Below, one piece after another: positions 8,261-16,658 of a stretch of 23,141 nt of DNA. Location of the stretch: contig JAANSK020251162.1 in assembly GCA_011763485.2 (NCBI GenBank), positions 1-23,141 of the forward strand. Reading direction: 5' to 3'. How positions within the stretch are numbered: position 1 is the first letter of the stretch; each line of letters opens with the position of its first letter. Origin of the DNA: Isoetes engelmannii. Its lineage: Eukaryota > Streptophyta > Lycopodiopsida > Isoetales > Isoetaceae. The position numbers and the translations under genes are program-made. The notes beneath the pieces are model-generated. The model was not told the origin of the DNA. It searched no databases and saw nothing but the letters and a program-made list of their open reading frames with translations.

Positions 8261-9157
8261 ATGACTTGGACAATCAAGGATTTGGCGCGGAAGGCACACC
8301 AAACGGATCCAGTCACGCATCTGAATCCTATCTTCAATGCAACAGATGCGCTTGCAGCAGAGACCTTGGGCGACTCGCCCCTTAGCATCGAAGCACAGAG
8401 AGAACAATTTCGGGCAGCGTCAGGCATGCGTGAACTCATGGATAAGCTGGATCTCCACCACAAGGAGGTTCTGGATCGGTTATTGCCAGCACATTAGACT
8501 CTGCTTATGAATGTGTGGAATAAGTTCATTATCAGTGGTACCTCAATCCACGTAGAGGGACACGTCCTGTATCAGCGTCATGTTTTACACCACGATTTTG
8601 AGGGGATTTAATTCACAGCCACCATCAACAACTGTTGGGAAAACCAGTAATAGAGCGGACGTGATGGTGCAAATGGATGACCTACAATCCCCCACAGAGC
8701 CGGTGGCAGAATTGCAGGTGGCTTTTGATGCACCAATGCAAGAAGTGGACTAGGACCCCTTGCAGGGACTAGCCCCAGATGACCCAGGGCAAGACAGGAG
8801 TTTGAATGAGAGGTTGGTTGGGATACCAGACGGAGCTACTGGCTTGGACATGGATGTAGCCACACAATTCTTCATGAACACCATGCAGATCCGAAAACCA
8901 TATATTATTATAGCTTAGAGAGTGGGAGCATGATGACCAAACCGTCCTCGCCATATCCTTGTGCAATTCCATACATTACAGGACCGGTTATATGTTCTCC
9001 AATATGGCAACCATCTGAAGGGCACTCACTTCTCCATACAGGAAAATCTTTCCAAGATAAAGTTGACCAGGAGACATGAGGAACTCTGTAAAGTCCGAGA
9101 GGCGCGATCACAGAACAAATGGGCAGTGTATCGAAGGGGAGCCGCCATTATTTGAGA
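8261..9157 (+). pseudogene. L1-type LINE ORF1 remnant
   Basis: The best preserved part, in one frame from about 8690 to 9155, reads in order LNERLVGIPDGATGLDMDVA, FFMNTMQIRKPYII, RVGA, ILVQFHTLQDRLYVLQYGNH, LKGTHFSIQENLSKIKLTRR and AVYRRGAAII. That order (E-R-L-x-G-I-P block, R-V-G block, L-V-x-F block, then S-I-Q-x-x-L-S with Arg pairs) follows the RNA-binding core and C-terminal domain of L1 ORF1 proteins, which coat LINE RNA. Four in-frame stops interrupt it (TAG at about 8752, TAG at about 8917, TGA-TGA at about 8932). An upstream frame, 8261-8497, contains a helical KLDLHHKEVLDRLL stretch and may be the N-terminal part. No endonuclease or reverse-transcriptase ORF2 follows, so the copy is partial. 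Confidence 0.6.
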
Positions 9158-9516
9158 CCTTTGGCCACCAAACCTCTGGCTTGGCTATACTTAATTGCTC
9201 CCCCATGGTAGGCTGATGTTCTTCTCTTTTCTTCTATTACGTTTGTAAAAATTAAGCTTGATATATTTGTTTGATGAGGGAGCGATATATATAGAGGGTC
9301 AGAACCAGTGATTTTGCAGAGTCCTGTAAAATGCTATAAGCATGTTGCCTGGATATAGGGATTCCTCGCAGCTGCAAAATTTCCGCTGCCTTAAGGGCCT
9401 TATCCATCGAAATCTGCCATGTCCAAATTAAAAACAACTCCATGTACTAAACTATCAAGAATAATACTTTATAAAACGAACCATGACTTCAACCGCTTAG
9501 CTTCCATTTTTTCTAA
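9158..9516. other. Unassigned stretch holding a minus-strand PPR-like frame
   Basis: Apart from the minus-strand fragment at 9252-9443, nothing recognisable is present. The expected LINE ORF2 does not follow. Confidence 0.4.
9252..9443 (-). pseudogene. Short PPR-like N-terminal fragment
   Basis: This minus-strand frame of 63 codons contains MDKALKAAEILQLRGIPIS then QHAYSILQDSAKS. This resembles the region just before and into the first PPR motif of PLS proteins, where an A-L-x-x-x-x-x-M/L-x-x-R-G-I-P helix is followed by a Y-x-x-L-L-Q-x-C-A-x-x-K helix. Here the usual Cys is replaced by Asp and the similarity stops after about 40 residues; the remainder is unrelated. If real it is a broken remnant or an exon edge. 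The similarity is short and could be chance. Confidence 0.3.
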
Positions 9517-9912
9517 GTCAAAGCAGCTTCCTATAATTTTGGTTCATGGTTAAAAATGTATGAGACATTACAATTAGTACACACCAATATTTAAGAACTT
9601 GGAAGGATAATACAATGAAAATCTAATTGGCTTGCATAACCACCTATGACCAGGGCTCGCTATACTCGCATCAATGGAATCAGGAAGGTTATACAAGAAG
9701 GTTGTCAATGCCCCGAGTCAAAGCAGCTTCCGATAATTCTGGTTCGTGATTAAAAATGTATGAGGCATTAGAATTAGTATACATTAACCTTTAAGAACTT
9801 GGAAGGATAATACAATGAAAATCTAATTGACTTGCATAACCACCTACAATTAGAACTCGTTATACTCTCATAAATGGAATTAGGATGGCTATACAAGAAG
9901 GTTGTCAATGCC
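9517..9912 (+). repeat. 200-bp tandem duplication
   Basis: GTCAAAGCAGCTTCC begins at 9517 and again at 9717. Both copies contain AACTTGGAAGGATAATACAA and end in AAGAAGGTTGTCAATGCC (to about 9712 and 9912). Divergence is about ten percent by eye. No coding content. Confidence 0.9.
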
Positions 9913-10246
9913 AATTTACCATGGTTCATGTAAAACTAAAGATCATCTTCAAACGATGAAGCTCAAATGCGACCCAGCCATTCACCGCCTTCATCCTTTT
10001 ACCCTATTCATGAAAAGGGGAAAATATCGCTTCTTTTTGGATCATCAAACCTAGCCTATGAACTCCATTTCAATGTCAAGCTTGTTTTCCGTTCCAGATT
10101 GAGGGGAAAAAAAAAAAAAAAACTCAAAAACAGAAGATTCATATGTGCAAAGAAATGACCATACAAGTCGCAGATCCAACTCCATCGCTAGTTTTTGTGA
10201 ATTAAACCGAGGATTCGAGCATCCGGTTTGCCAATTCCAAGAAGCC
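9913..10246. other. Unassigned stretch with a 16-base A-run
   Basis: A poly(A) run lies at about 10109-10124 within otherwise unremarkable sequence. It might mark the 3' end of an old retroposed copy on the plus strand, but no source could be recognised. No gene is supported. Confidence 0.4.
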
Positions 10247-10404
10247 TGCAATGTTCCTAACCGACATGCCCTTAACCAACTGGGTAGAACCGTCTAGACA
10301 TTTATAAGTATTCGCTTCTACCCATTTATGTCGGTGTCTCGGGAACGCCCCACAGGCACATTCAAGGATCGAATACTCGAGTGGTCTACCATGGGCCCGT
10401 TACA
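10247..10404 (-). mobile_element. Solo LTR of a short (TRIM-like) LTR retrotransposon family
   Basis: The block begins TGCAATGTTCCTAACCGACA and ends GGGCCCGTTACA, so it has TG...CA ends. It matches the LTRs at 21030-21612 over nearly its whole length (CATGCCCTTAACCAACTGGG, CTTCTACCCATTTATG, GTGTCTCGGGAACGC). Flanks are AAGCC (10242-10246) and AGGCC (10405-10409), a 5-bp target duplication matching at 4 of 5. A lone LTR of 158 bp with its own duplication is a fossil left by recombination between the two ends of an element. It is more diverged than the copies at 21 kb, so it is probably older. Orientation is set by analogy with those copies. Confidence 0.7.
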
Positions 10405-10816
10405 AGGCCTTACAGGGTTGGACCTGCAACAAGCACGACGGACGGAATGACGACTACAACCAGTTTAGGGCAGCCGTGTAGAACATCTGCAGATATTCTA
10501 GCATATACCTGGAATATACCGCATTCTCAGATAAACGAGGGCTTGACAACCCCCATTCTCACATAGGCGAAGGCTTGCAAACCCTAATTTTCTAACGCAT
10601 ACATGCCAAAACGGTTTCTCTATTTTCAATCTTTTATGGGTCTCTTTCTAGGTTTCTTTCAGAGCCATTGATCTCCAGGATATTCCCAGTATTATCCCAG
10701 ATCAACGGCCATTAACATTTTAACTTAAAATTAAAACACACGAATCAATGGTGCAAATCCAAACAATGGTCTACAAATAAAACTGCGCATTCCATCCAGA
10801 AAACAACCATTGCACT
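10405..10816. other. Unassigned stretch before the candidate promoter
   Basis: No gene is seen. An imperfect 30-bp repeat (ATTCTCAGATAAACGAGGGCTTG, then ATTCTCACATAGGCGAAGGCTTG) lies at about 10523-10575, followed by AAACCCTAATTTT, which contains a telobox-like AAACCCTAA found in some plant promoters. Whether it acts here is unknown. Confidence 0.35.
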
Positions 10817-10825
10817 TATAAAAAG
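10817..10825 (+). promoter_or_regulatory. TATA-like box
   Basis: TATAAAAAG precedes a sharp change to C- and G-rich sequence about 30 bp downstream, as at a plant transcription start. The PPR start codon is about 2 kb downstream, so linking the two requires a spliced or long 5' leader; this is inference. Confidence 0.3.
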
Positions 10826-10844
10826 GGGAAAAATGTATCCATCT

Positions 10845-11450
10845 TCGCTGCCTCTGCATTCCGGCAGGGCAGCAATCCCCCTAGACGATGAACAATCTGC
10901 AGCTCATCAAGTTTCTCTGATCAATCTGCCCCTCAGCAAATCCCTGCCGCGCTGAAGCCTTGAAGCTCTGCCCTGCCTTCAAAGCCTGCTCACCCTGCCC
11001 GCCGGAATGCCCCGGAGATGATGAAGAAATTGCAGATGCAGATGCATGTTCTGCTCACCCTTGCCCGCCGGAATGACGGCCTCGAGATCTACCCTGCCTT
11101 CAAACCCCACTGTGGATGCAACCAAATACGCCCAAGAAGGTACTGTGGCCTCGCCTCCATGAAAACTCCTCTCTGAAAACTCCTCTGGTGAAGAACAATC
11201 GACCTGCAACTGCGTAACCTGTAACCCTTGCACCAGGCCGATTCATCACCATTCAGCGACAAAAGCTGGAGGAATCGAACCTCCAGGCCGGAACCGGCCT
11301 CACCAGAGCCCATACACGCATTCCAAATCCCTGCTCCTCTCTGCAGAATCCGCTATCTCCTTGCTGCCCGACCAAGGCACGTGGGTTTCCAATTATAGCG
11401 CAGATAGCTTCCTGGGCACCACCCAATCCGCCTACACCAGCCTGCCCTGT
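10845..11450 (+). other. CG-rich island, possible 5' exon or leader
   Basis: This block is clearly richer in C and G than its surroundings. It contains two imperfect copies of a TGCTCACCCTGCCCGCCGG segment (about 10987 and 11051), twice CCCTGCCTTCAAA, and a G-box CACGTG at 11378-11383. Several short open frames occur on both strands (for example about 50 codons from 11018 on the plus strand), none with a recognisable motif. It could be a transcribed leader of the downstream PPR gene, an unrelated first exon, or a GC-rich repeat. Confidence 0.3.
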
Positions 11451-12884
11451 TCACGTTCTTGCCATCCACGAACCACTGCACAAAAAAAAAGGGCACACAA
11501 AATCGACCAAGTATAGAAATTTTTTCCTTAAGCCAATTAAGCTGCTCAAAATGCCCTAAATATACCATTTTCAATACAATACTATACAAGAATCATAGTC
11601 CCAACCTTACCCAGAATACGGTTTCCAAATACAAAACGAATTGGGCACACTTAATAACATCTTCTTTCTTCAATCGTAGGAGCTAATGGTTTTTGTTTTC
11701 TTAAAGACAAAATCACAACCATCGGATCTTTAGAATATCCCTTTAAGATGCCAAAACCTTCATTGACAACAATAAAATAAGACGACATCTCTGTACATAT
11801 TGCAATTTCATATTTCAGGGGGATCACCGCATTATGCAATTGATTTTTGTGATTGCTTCGTTTCACTGTGGCAAACAATGAAGATTCTGGAATGCTAGAA
11901 CAGAGGTTTGTCCTGCAAATATTTACATTTTTATGGAGACATAGGTTTGGAGCTATTTACGATGAGAAACTGAAGGACATGTCAAGGAAAGTCCTGATTT
12001 AAAAATCTAAAATTTCACTGCAGTGTTCTGGATTTACTAAATTCTAGTTGAGCATATAAAATAATATGAAGGTCGCTGATTTTCTTCTAGAATGTAGCTT
12101 AAAGATGACATTATGTGACTATGAATCAGGAGAAACACTTTGATTCAAGAATGGTTGATTATACCTAATTACCTGGTTAAACCCCTCCAAATCCGTAAAG
12201 TGGAGTGGCCTGCTATGCTGTGTTTTTTCTAGACTGCTTGTATAACTTGTTGGCAGTTAGTAAATAACAGGATGAAGACTGGAACAGCAGGGGATTTTGC
12301 CCCCTTTGTTAAACAATATGTTTTTGTGCTCTGTGTTGAGCAGTATAGTTGAGCATGGAAGCAACTTTGGAACAACTCTGTCGATATAACAGGAGAAACC
12401 TTGCCTTGACAAGCCTAATTTTTTACCAATTATTTGAAATACTTTCAGTTCAGCAATCCCTTTGTCTTTGAAAGGTGTAAGCTAAGCCAATCATTTATGG
12501 AACAACTTAAATTATTCTATGTTGCCCAAAAGACAGATTCTTGGACGGCAGTTCTCTACAGAAATGAATGCATCCCTATGGTTGTGAAGACATCCTACAA
12601 TGCAATAACTTTGAAGGAATCAAAGCATGGTAGAGGAGGCCGCCATTTGAGGCTTTTCTTGCCATTTCAGGAGCTGGTAGATGGAGATGTAAAATGAGAA
12701 AAAGAAGTGGAATTTTTAACTTAATAACATTCAGCTTTGAAGAAGAGCTCCTGCTCTAATTCTTCAGTTCATGAACAGGAAGTGGTTAGGTGGAGCCCGT
12801 ATGCAGAGCGGCCAACAGGAAAAATGACAGAGAGTAAGTCCTATACAAAGGTCGTGGTTTTTGGAGAAACCATAAGGAGTCAAC
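11451..12884. other. Upstream region of the PPR gene
   Basis: AT-rich sequence without a recognised gene. A plus-strand frame of 87 codons at 12434-12697 has a rather protein-like composition but no family motif, and is closed by a stop well before the PPR start. The last 200 bp are purine-rich and probably 5' leader. An in-frame TAA at 12873-12875 precedes the PPR start codon. Confidence 0.4.
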
Positions 12885-15800
12885 ATGTTCCAACCTGGAC
12901 TTAAGGTTACAAGTCAAATCAATGCTTGCAAACTGTTGGAAAGGGCTGTCACCCCTCAGGTTTCTGTGGAGAACATTATCTGCATCTTGCAGAGATGCAG
13001 AAAGATAAAAAACTTAAAAACTGCGAGGCAGGTCCATGCACATATTTGTAATAATAAGCTGGACGATCATGAGACTCTGGGAAACTACATTGTGCCTATG
13101 TTTGTGGAGTGTGGGAGTATGTTTGATGCTCAGCAAGTTTTTGACAAGTTTGCTAATCAGAATGAGTACTCCTGGACTTCACTCATAGTAGGAAATATTG
13201 GGCTAAAGCAACCGGAGCGTGCCTTCGGCATATATGAAAGAATGAGAAAGGAAAGTATACATCCTAGCAGTTTTACGCTCATTTCTTTATTGAGAGCATG
13301 TGCTCAGCTGAAAGATGTGGAGAGAGGCCGGCAGCTTCACCTTGAAATAAAAAAATATGGATTTGAAAGCGATCTTTGGGTCGGCAACACCTTGATACAC
13401 ATGTACGCCAAGTGTGGTTCACTAGCAGAGGCATGGGGGGCATTTGGAAAGTTGAAAGTTCGTGATGTTGTGTCTTGGACAGCAATAATTGCAGCATATG
13501 CTGAGAATGGACAGCATCAAGAAGCACTATGCTGCTTTAAGAAGATGCAGCTAGAAGATGTCTCTCCAAATTCTGTCACGTTTGTTTGTACCTTAAATGC
13601 CTGTGGCAACCTAGGAGCTATAGTAAATGGCCGAGAGGTACATGCAGTTATTGCATTGCGAGAATATCCGCAAGATCTGTTCGTTGGCAATTCTTTGATC
13701 AGTATGTATGTGAAATGTGGCTCCGTCAATGATGCTCAAGAAGTCTTTGATAAACTGCCAGTTCGTGATTTAGTGTCATGGACAGCACTAGTTGCTGGAT
13801 ATGCTGAAAATGGTCTTGGCAATAGAGCACTTAAGCTTTTTGACCAAATGAAATATGAGGGCATCTCTCCAAATGCAGCCACATTTTTATGTAGCTTAAA
13901 AGCATGTATCAGCATAGGGGCTATACAAAAGGGTCGACGGTTACATGCTGAGATTGTACAAAAGGGATTTGAGGCAGATCTTTCAGTTAGTAGCGGTTTG
14001 GTCGATCTCTATGCAAAGTGTGGGTCAATGATTGATGCACAAGTGCTTTTTGACAAGCTAGAAATTCATGACACGGTATGTTGGACCGTGCTGATTGCAG
14101 GATATGCTGAAGATGGATTTTACAAGGAAGCTTTATATTGCTTTGAACAGATGCAAGTAGAAGGCCTGTCTCCAGATGGACCTACATTTGTTTGCTGTTT
14201 AAATGCATGTAATGATGTCATTGCAATAGAAAGGGGAAGAGAAATACATGCCCAGATTATAGCGAGGCGATTTGAGTGGGATTCTTTTATTTGCAATTCC
14301 TTAATCCACATGTACGCCAAGTTTGGATTGCTTGCAGATGCCCAAAACATGTTTGATAGGCTTCCAAGCAGAGATGTCGTTTCATGGACCGCAATGATTA
14401 CAGGGTACGTTGAGAATGGTATTGGTCATCAAGTGCTGAATTGTCTTGATCAGATGCAACTGGAAGGGATATCACCTAATGCTATCACATTTGCTTCACT
14501 TTTGAAGGCTTGCAGAAGCATGGTAAACATGGGACGAGAATTACACTGCCAAATTATACAGAAAGGATTTCAAAGAGATGCCTCACATGGTAAGGCTTTG
14601 ATTGAGATGTATATAAAATGTGGATCAATTGTAGAGGCAGAGGATGTCTTTGATCAGCTGGCAGTTCGGAATGTTGTGATATGGAATACACTCATTTCGG
14701 GCTATACTGAAAATGGATTTGACATAGCAGCACTCAAGTGTTTGTCACAAATGCAGCTTGAGAAAGTGCTTCCAAATGCTAGCTCGTTCATTTTCTGCTT
14801 GAAGTCCTGTGGCAACATAGGCGCCATAGCTAATGGTCGTAAAGTACATCTTGACATTGTCCAGGCCGGGCTTGAAAGAGATCTTCTTGTAAACAACACC
14901 TTGATCAGTATGTACATAAAATGTCATTCAATTGAAGAAGCAAAGAAAGCGTTTGGGCATCTCCTCATTCGTGATGTTGTATCATGGAATGCACTGCTGA
15001 AAGGCTATGCTGAAAATGGTCAGGACACGGAGATGCTGAGATGTTATCAGCAGATGATACTGGAAGGGATAGAACCGAATACCATTACTTATGCATACGG
15101 TCTAAGAGCTTGTGGGCGCCTAGGTGCTATAGACAAGGGCCGACAGGTACATGCTGCAGTCGTGGATCAGAGATTAGAAAAAGATGCTCTTGTTGGCACA
15201 AGTTTGGTATACATGTATTCTAAGTGTGGTATGCTAGAAGAGGCAAAGGAGGCTTTTGAAAAGATGCCAGTTCAAGACGTTATCACTTGGACGATGCTGA
15301 TTGGAGGATATGCCGAAATTGAATGTGGGGAGGAGGCCTTGAGATGTTTTGATCAGATGCAATTGGATGGAGTTTCTCCTAATGCCATCACATACATCTG
15401 CAGTTTGAAAGCCTGTGGTAAGATACAAGCAATAGACAAAGGGCGAGAAATACATGTTGCTGTTGCGCAGTCAGGATATGGAGATCTTTTTGTCGGTAAC
15501 AGTTTGGTTGACATGTATGCCAGATGTGGTTCATTTACAGAAGCACGGGAGGTCTTTGACAAGCTGCCAATCAGAAATGTTGTCTCTTGGACTACACTGA
15601 TTGGGGCATATGCAGAGCTTGGGGATGGTCAGGATGCACTAAACTGTTTCGAAGAGATGCAGATGACAGGCATGGCTCCAAATCCTGTCACACTTCTCTG
15701 CTGCTTGAAGGCTTGTGCTAGGTTACATAATATAGATATGGGCCGAGAAATCCATATGGAACTTGTACAAAGAGGTTTTGAACAAATCGAATTGGTTGAT

Positions 15801-16658
15801 AATTGTTTAATTGACATGTATGTCAAATGTGGTTCACTTGTAGAAGCACAAATGGTCTTTGATAAACTGCAAATTCAGGATATTGTGTCCTGGAATACGC
15901 TTATTACAGGATATTCTGAAAATGGAGAAAATTTGAAAGCCATTGAGTGCTTTGAACAGATGCAACTGAAAGGTATAACTCGAGATGCTACCACATTTGT
16001 TTGCATTGTAAAATGTTGTGGCAATCTAGGGTTTTTGGACAAAGGCCAAGAAATACACATTGAGATATCAAGAGAAGGACTAGAGAAGGATCTCATTGTG
16101 GGCAATGCACTAATTGACATGTATGTAAAATGCAGTGCATTAACTGAGGCACGATTGGTTTTTGATAAGCTACCGTGTCGAGATGTCGTATCTTGGACTG
16201 CAATGATAAGAGGATATGGAATGAACCATGAGTGTGACATGGCCTTGAATTGTTTTAAGGTTATGCAAGAACAAAATGTAGAAGCAGATGCCATTACATT
16301 CACATGTCTTCTTACTGCATGCAGTCGTGCGGGATTGCTAAAAGAAGGCCAGGCATACTTTAAGATGATGGAGAACAAGTATGGGATTTGTCCAACAGGC
16401 GATCACTATAATTGTATAGTTGATCTTCTTGCAAGGTCGGGACACTTACATGAAGCAACCAACTTGCTTGAAACTGCAAAGTGTCCATTGTCTAAAGAGA
16501 CATGGATTGCTTTGCTTAGTGCGTGTAAAACTTTTGAGGAGGAAATTTTAGGACTCAGATATTTTGAGCAACTACACCAGCAAAATCCAGAACATGCTGC
16601 TTCATATGTACTTATGACAAGCATTTATGCAAGTACATGTCAGGGGCGATTAGAATGA
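12885..16658 (+). CDS. PLS-class pentatricopeptide repeat protein, E-type C-terminus
   Basis: PLS-class PPR proteins are nuclear-encoded, enter mitochondria or plastids and bind one RNA sequence, usually for C-to-U editing. This 1257-residue protein is one intronless frame. Residues 30-93 form an L and S motif. Ten P1-L1-S1 triplets start at residues 94, 195, 296, 397, 498, 597, 698, 799, 899 and 1000, then P2 (1101), L2 (1136), S2 (1173), E1 (1205-1238) and a partial E2 (1239-1257). Most S1 motifs carry N at position 5 and D at 31, and most P1 motifs T or N at 5. The protein ends Y-A-S-T-C-Q-G-R-L-E and has no DYW deaminase domain. An alternate frame just past the stop gives NEKGRALKQVKHRG, faintly E2-like, so a recent C-terminal frameshift is possible. 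The start is the first Met after an in-frame TAA; residues 1-29 would hold the transit peptide, which is not obvious. It is long for the class. Confidence 0.93.
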   Translation: MFQPGLKVTSQINACKLLERAVTPQVSVENIICILQRCRKIKNLKTARQVHAHICNNKLDDHETLGNYIVPMFVECGSMFDAQQVFDKFANQNEYSWTSLIVGNIGLKQPERAFGIYERMRKESIHPSSFTLISLLRACAQLKDVERGRQLHLEIKKYGFESDLWVGNTLIHMYAKCGSLAEAWGAFGKLKVRDVVSWTAIIAAYAENGQHQEALCCFKKMQLEDVSPNSVTFVCTLNACGNLGAIVNGREVHAVIALREYPQDLFVGNSLISMYVKCGSVNDAQEVFDKLPVRDLVSWTALVAGYAENGLGNRALKLFDQMKYEGISPNAATFLCSLKACISIGAIQKGRRLHAEIVQKGFEADLSVSSGLVDLYAKCGSMIDAQVLFDKLEIHDTVCWTVLIAGYAEDGFYKEALYCFEQMQVEGLSPDGPTFVCCLNACNDVIAIERGREIHAQIIARRFEWDSFICNSLIHMYAKFGLLADAQNMFDRLPSRDVVSWTAMITGYVENGIGHQVLNCLDQMQLEGISPNAITFASLLKACRSMVNMGRELHCQIIQKGFQRDASHGKALIEMYIKCGSIVEAEDVFDQLAVRNVVIWNTLISGYTENGFDIAALKCLSQMQLEKVLPNASSFIFCLKSCGNIGAIANGRKVHLDIVQAGLERDLLVNNTLISMYIKCHSIEEAKKAFGHLLIRDVVSWNALLKGYAENGQDTEMLRCYQQMILEGIEPNTITYAYGLRACGRLGAIDKGRQVHAAVVDQRLEKDALVGTSLVYMYSKCGMLEEAKEAFEKMPVQDVITWTMLIGGYAEIECGEEALRCFDQMQLDGVSPNAITYICSLKACGKIQAIDKGREIHVAVAQSGYGDLFVGNSLVDMYARCGSFTEAREVFDKLPIRNVVSWTTLIGAYAELGDGQDALNCFEEMQMTGMAPNPVTLLCCLKACARLHNIDMGREIHMELVQRGFEQIELVDNCLIDMYVKCGSLVEAQMVFDKLQIQDIVSWNTLITGYSENGENLKAIECFEQMQLKGITRDATTFVCIVKCCGNLGFLDKGQEIHIEISREGLEKDLIVGNALIDMYVKCSALTEARLVFDKLPCRDVVSWTAMIRGYGMNHECDMALNCFKVMQEQNVEADAITFTCLLTACSRAGLLKEGQAYFKMMENKYGICPTGDHYNCIVDLLARSGHLHEATNLLETAKCPLSKETWIALLSACKTFEEEILGLRYFEQLHQQNPEHAASYVLMTSIYASTCQGRLE

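Noticed and set aside
12434-12697. 87-codon open frame just upstream of the PPR gene
   Set aside because: It is protein-like in composition but without a recognisable motif or clear context. Kept only as a note in the gap entry.
15875-16378. 167-codon open frame antisense to the PPR gene
   Set aside because: It is a shadow of the repeated PPR coding sequence. Similar antisense frames recur in many triplets, and none has its own motif.
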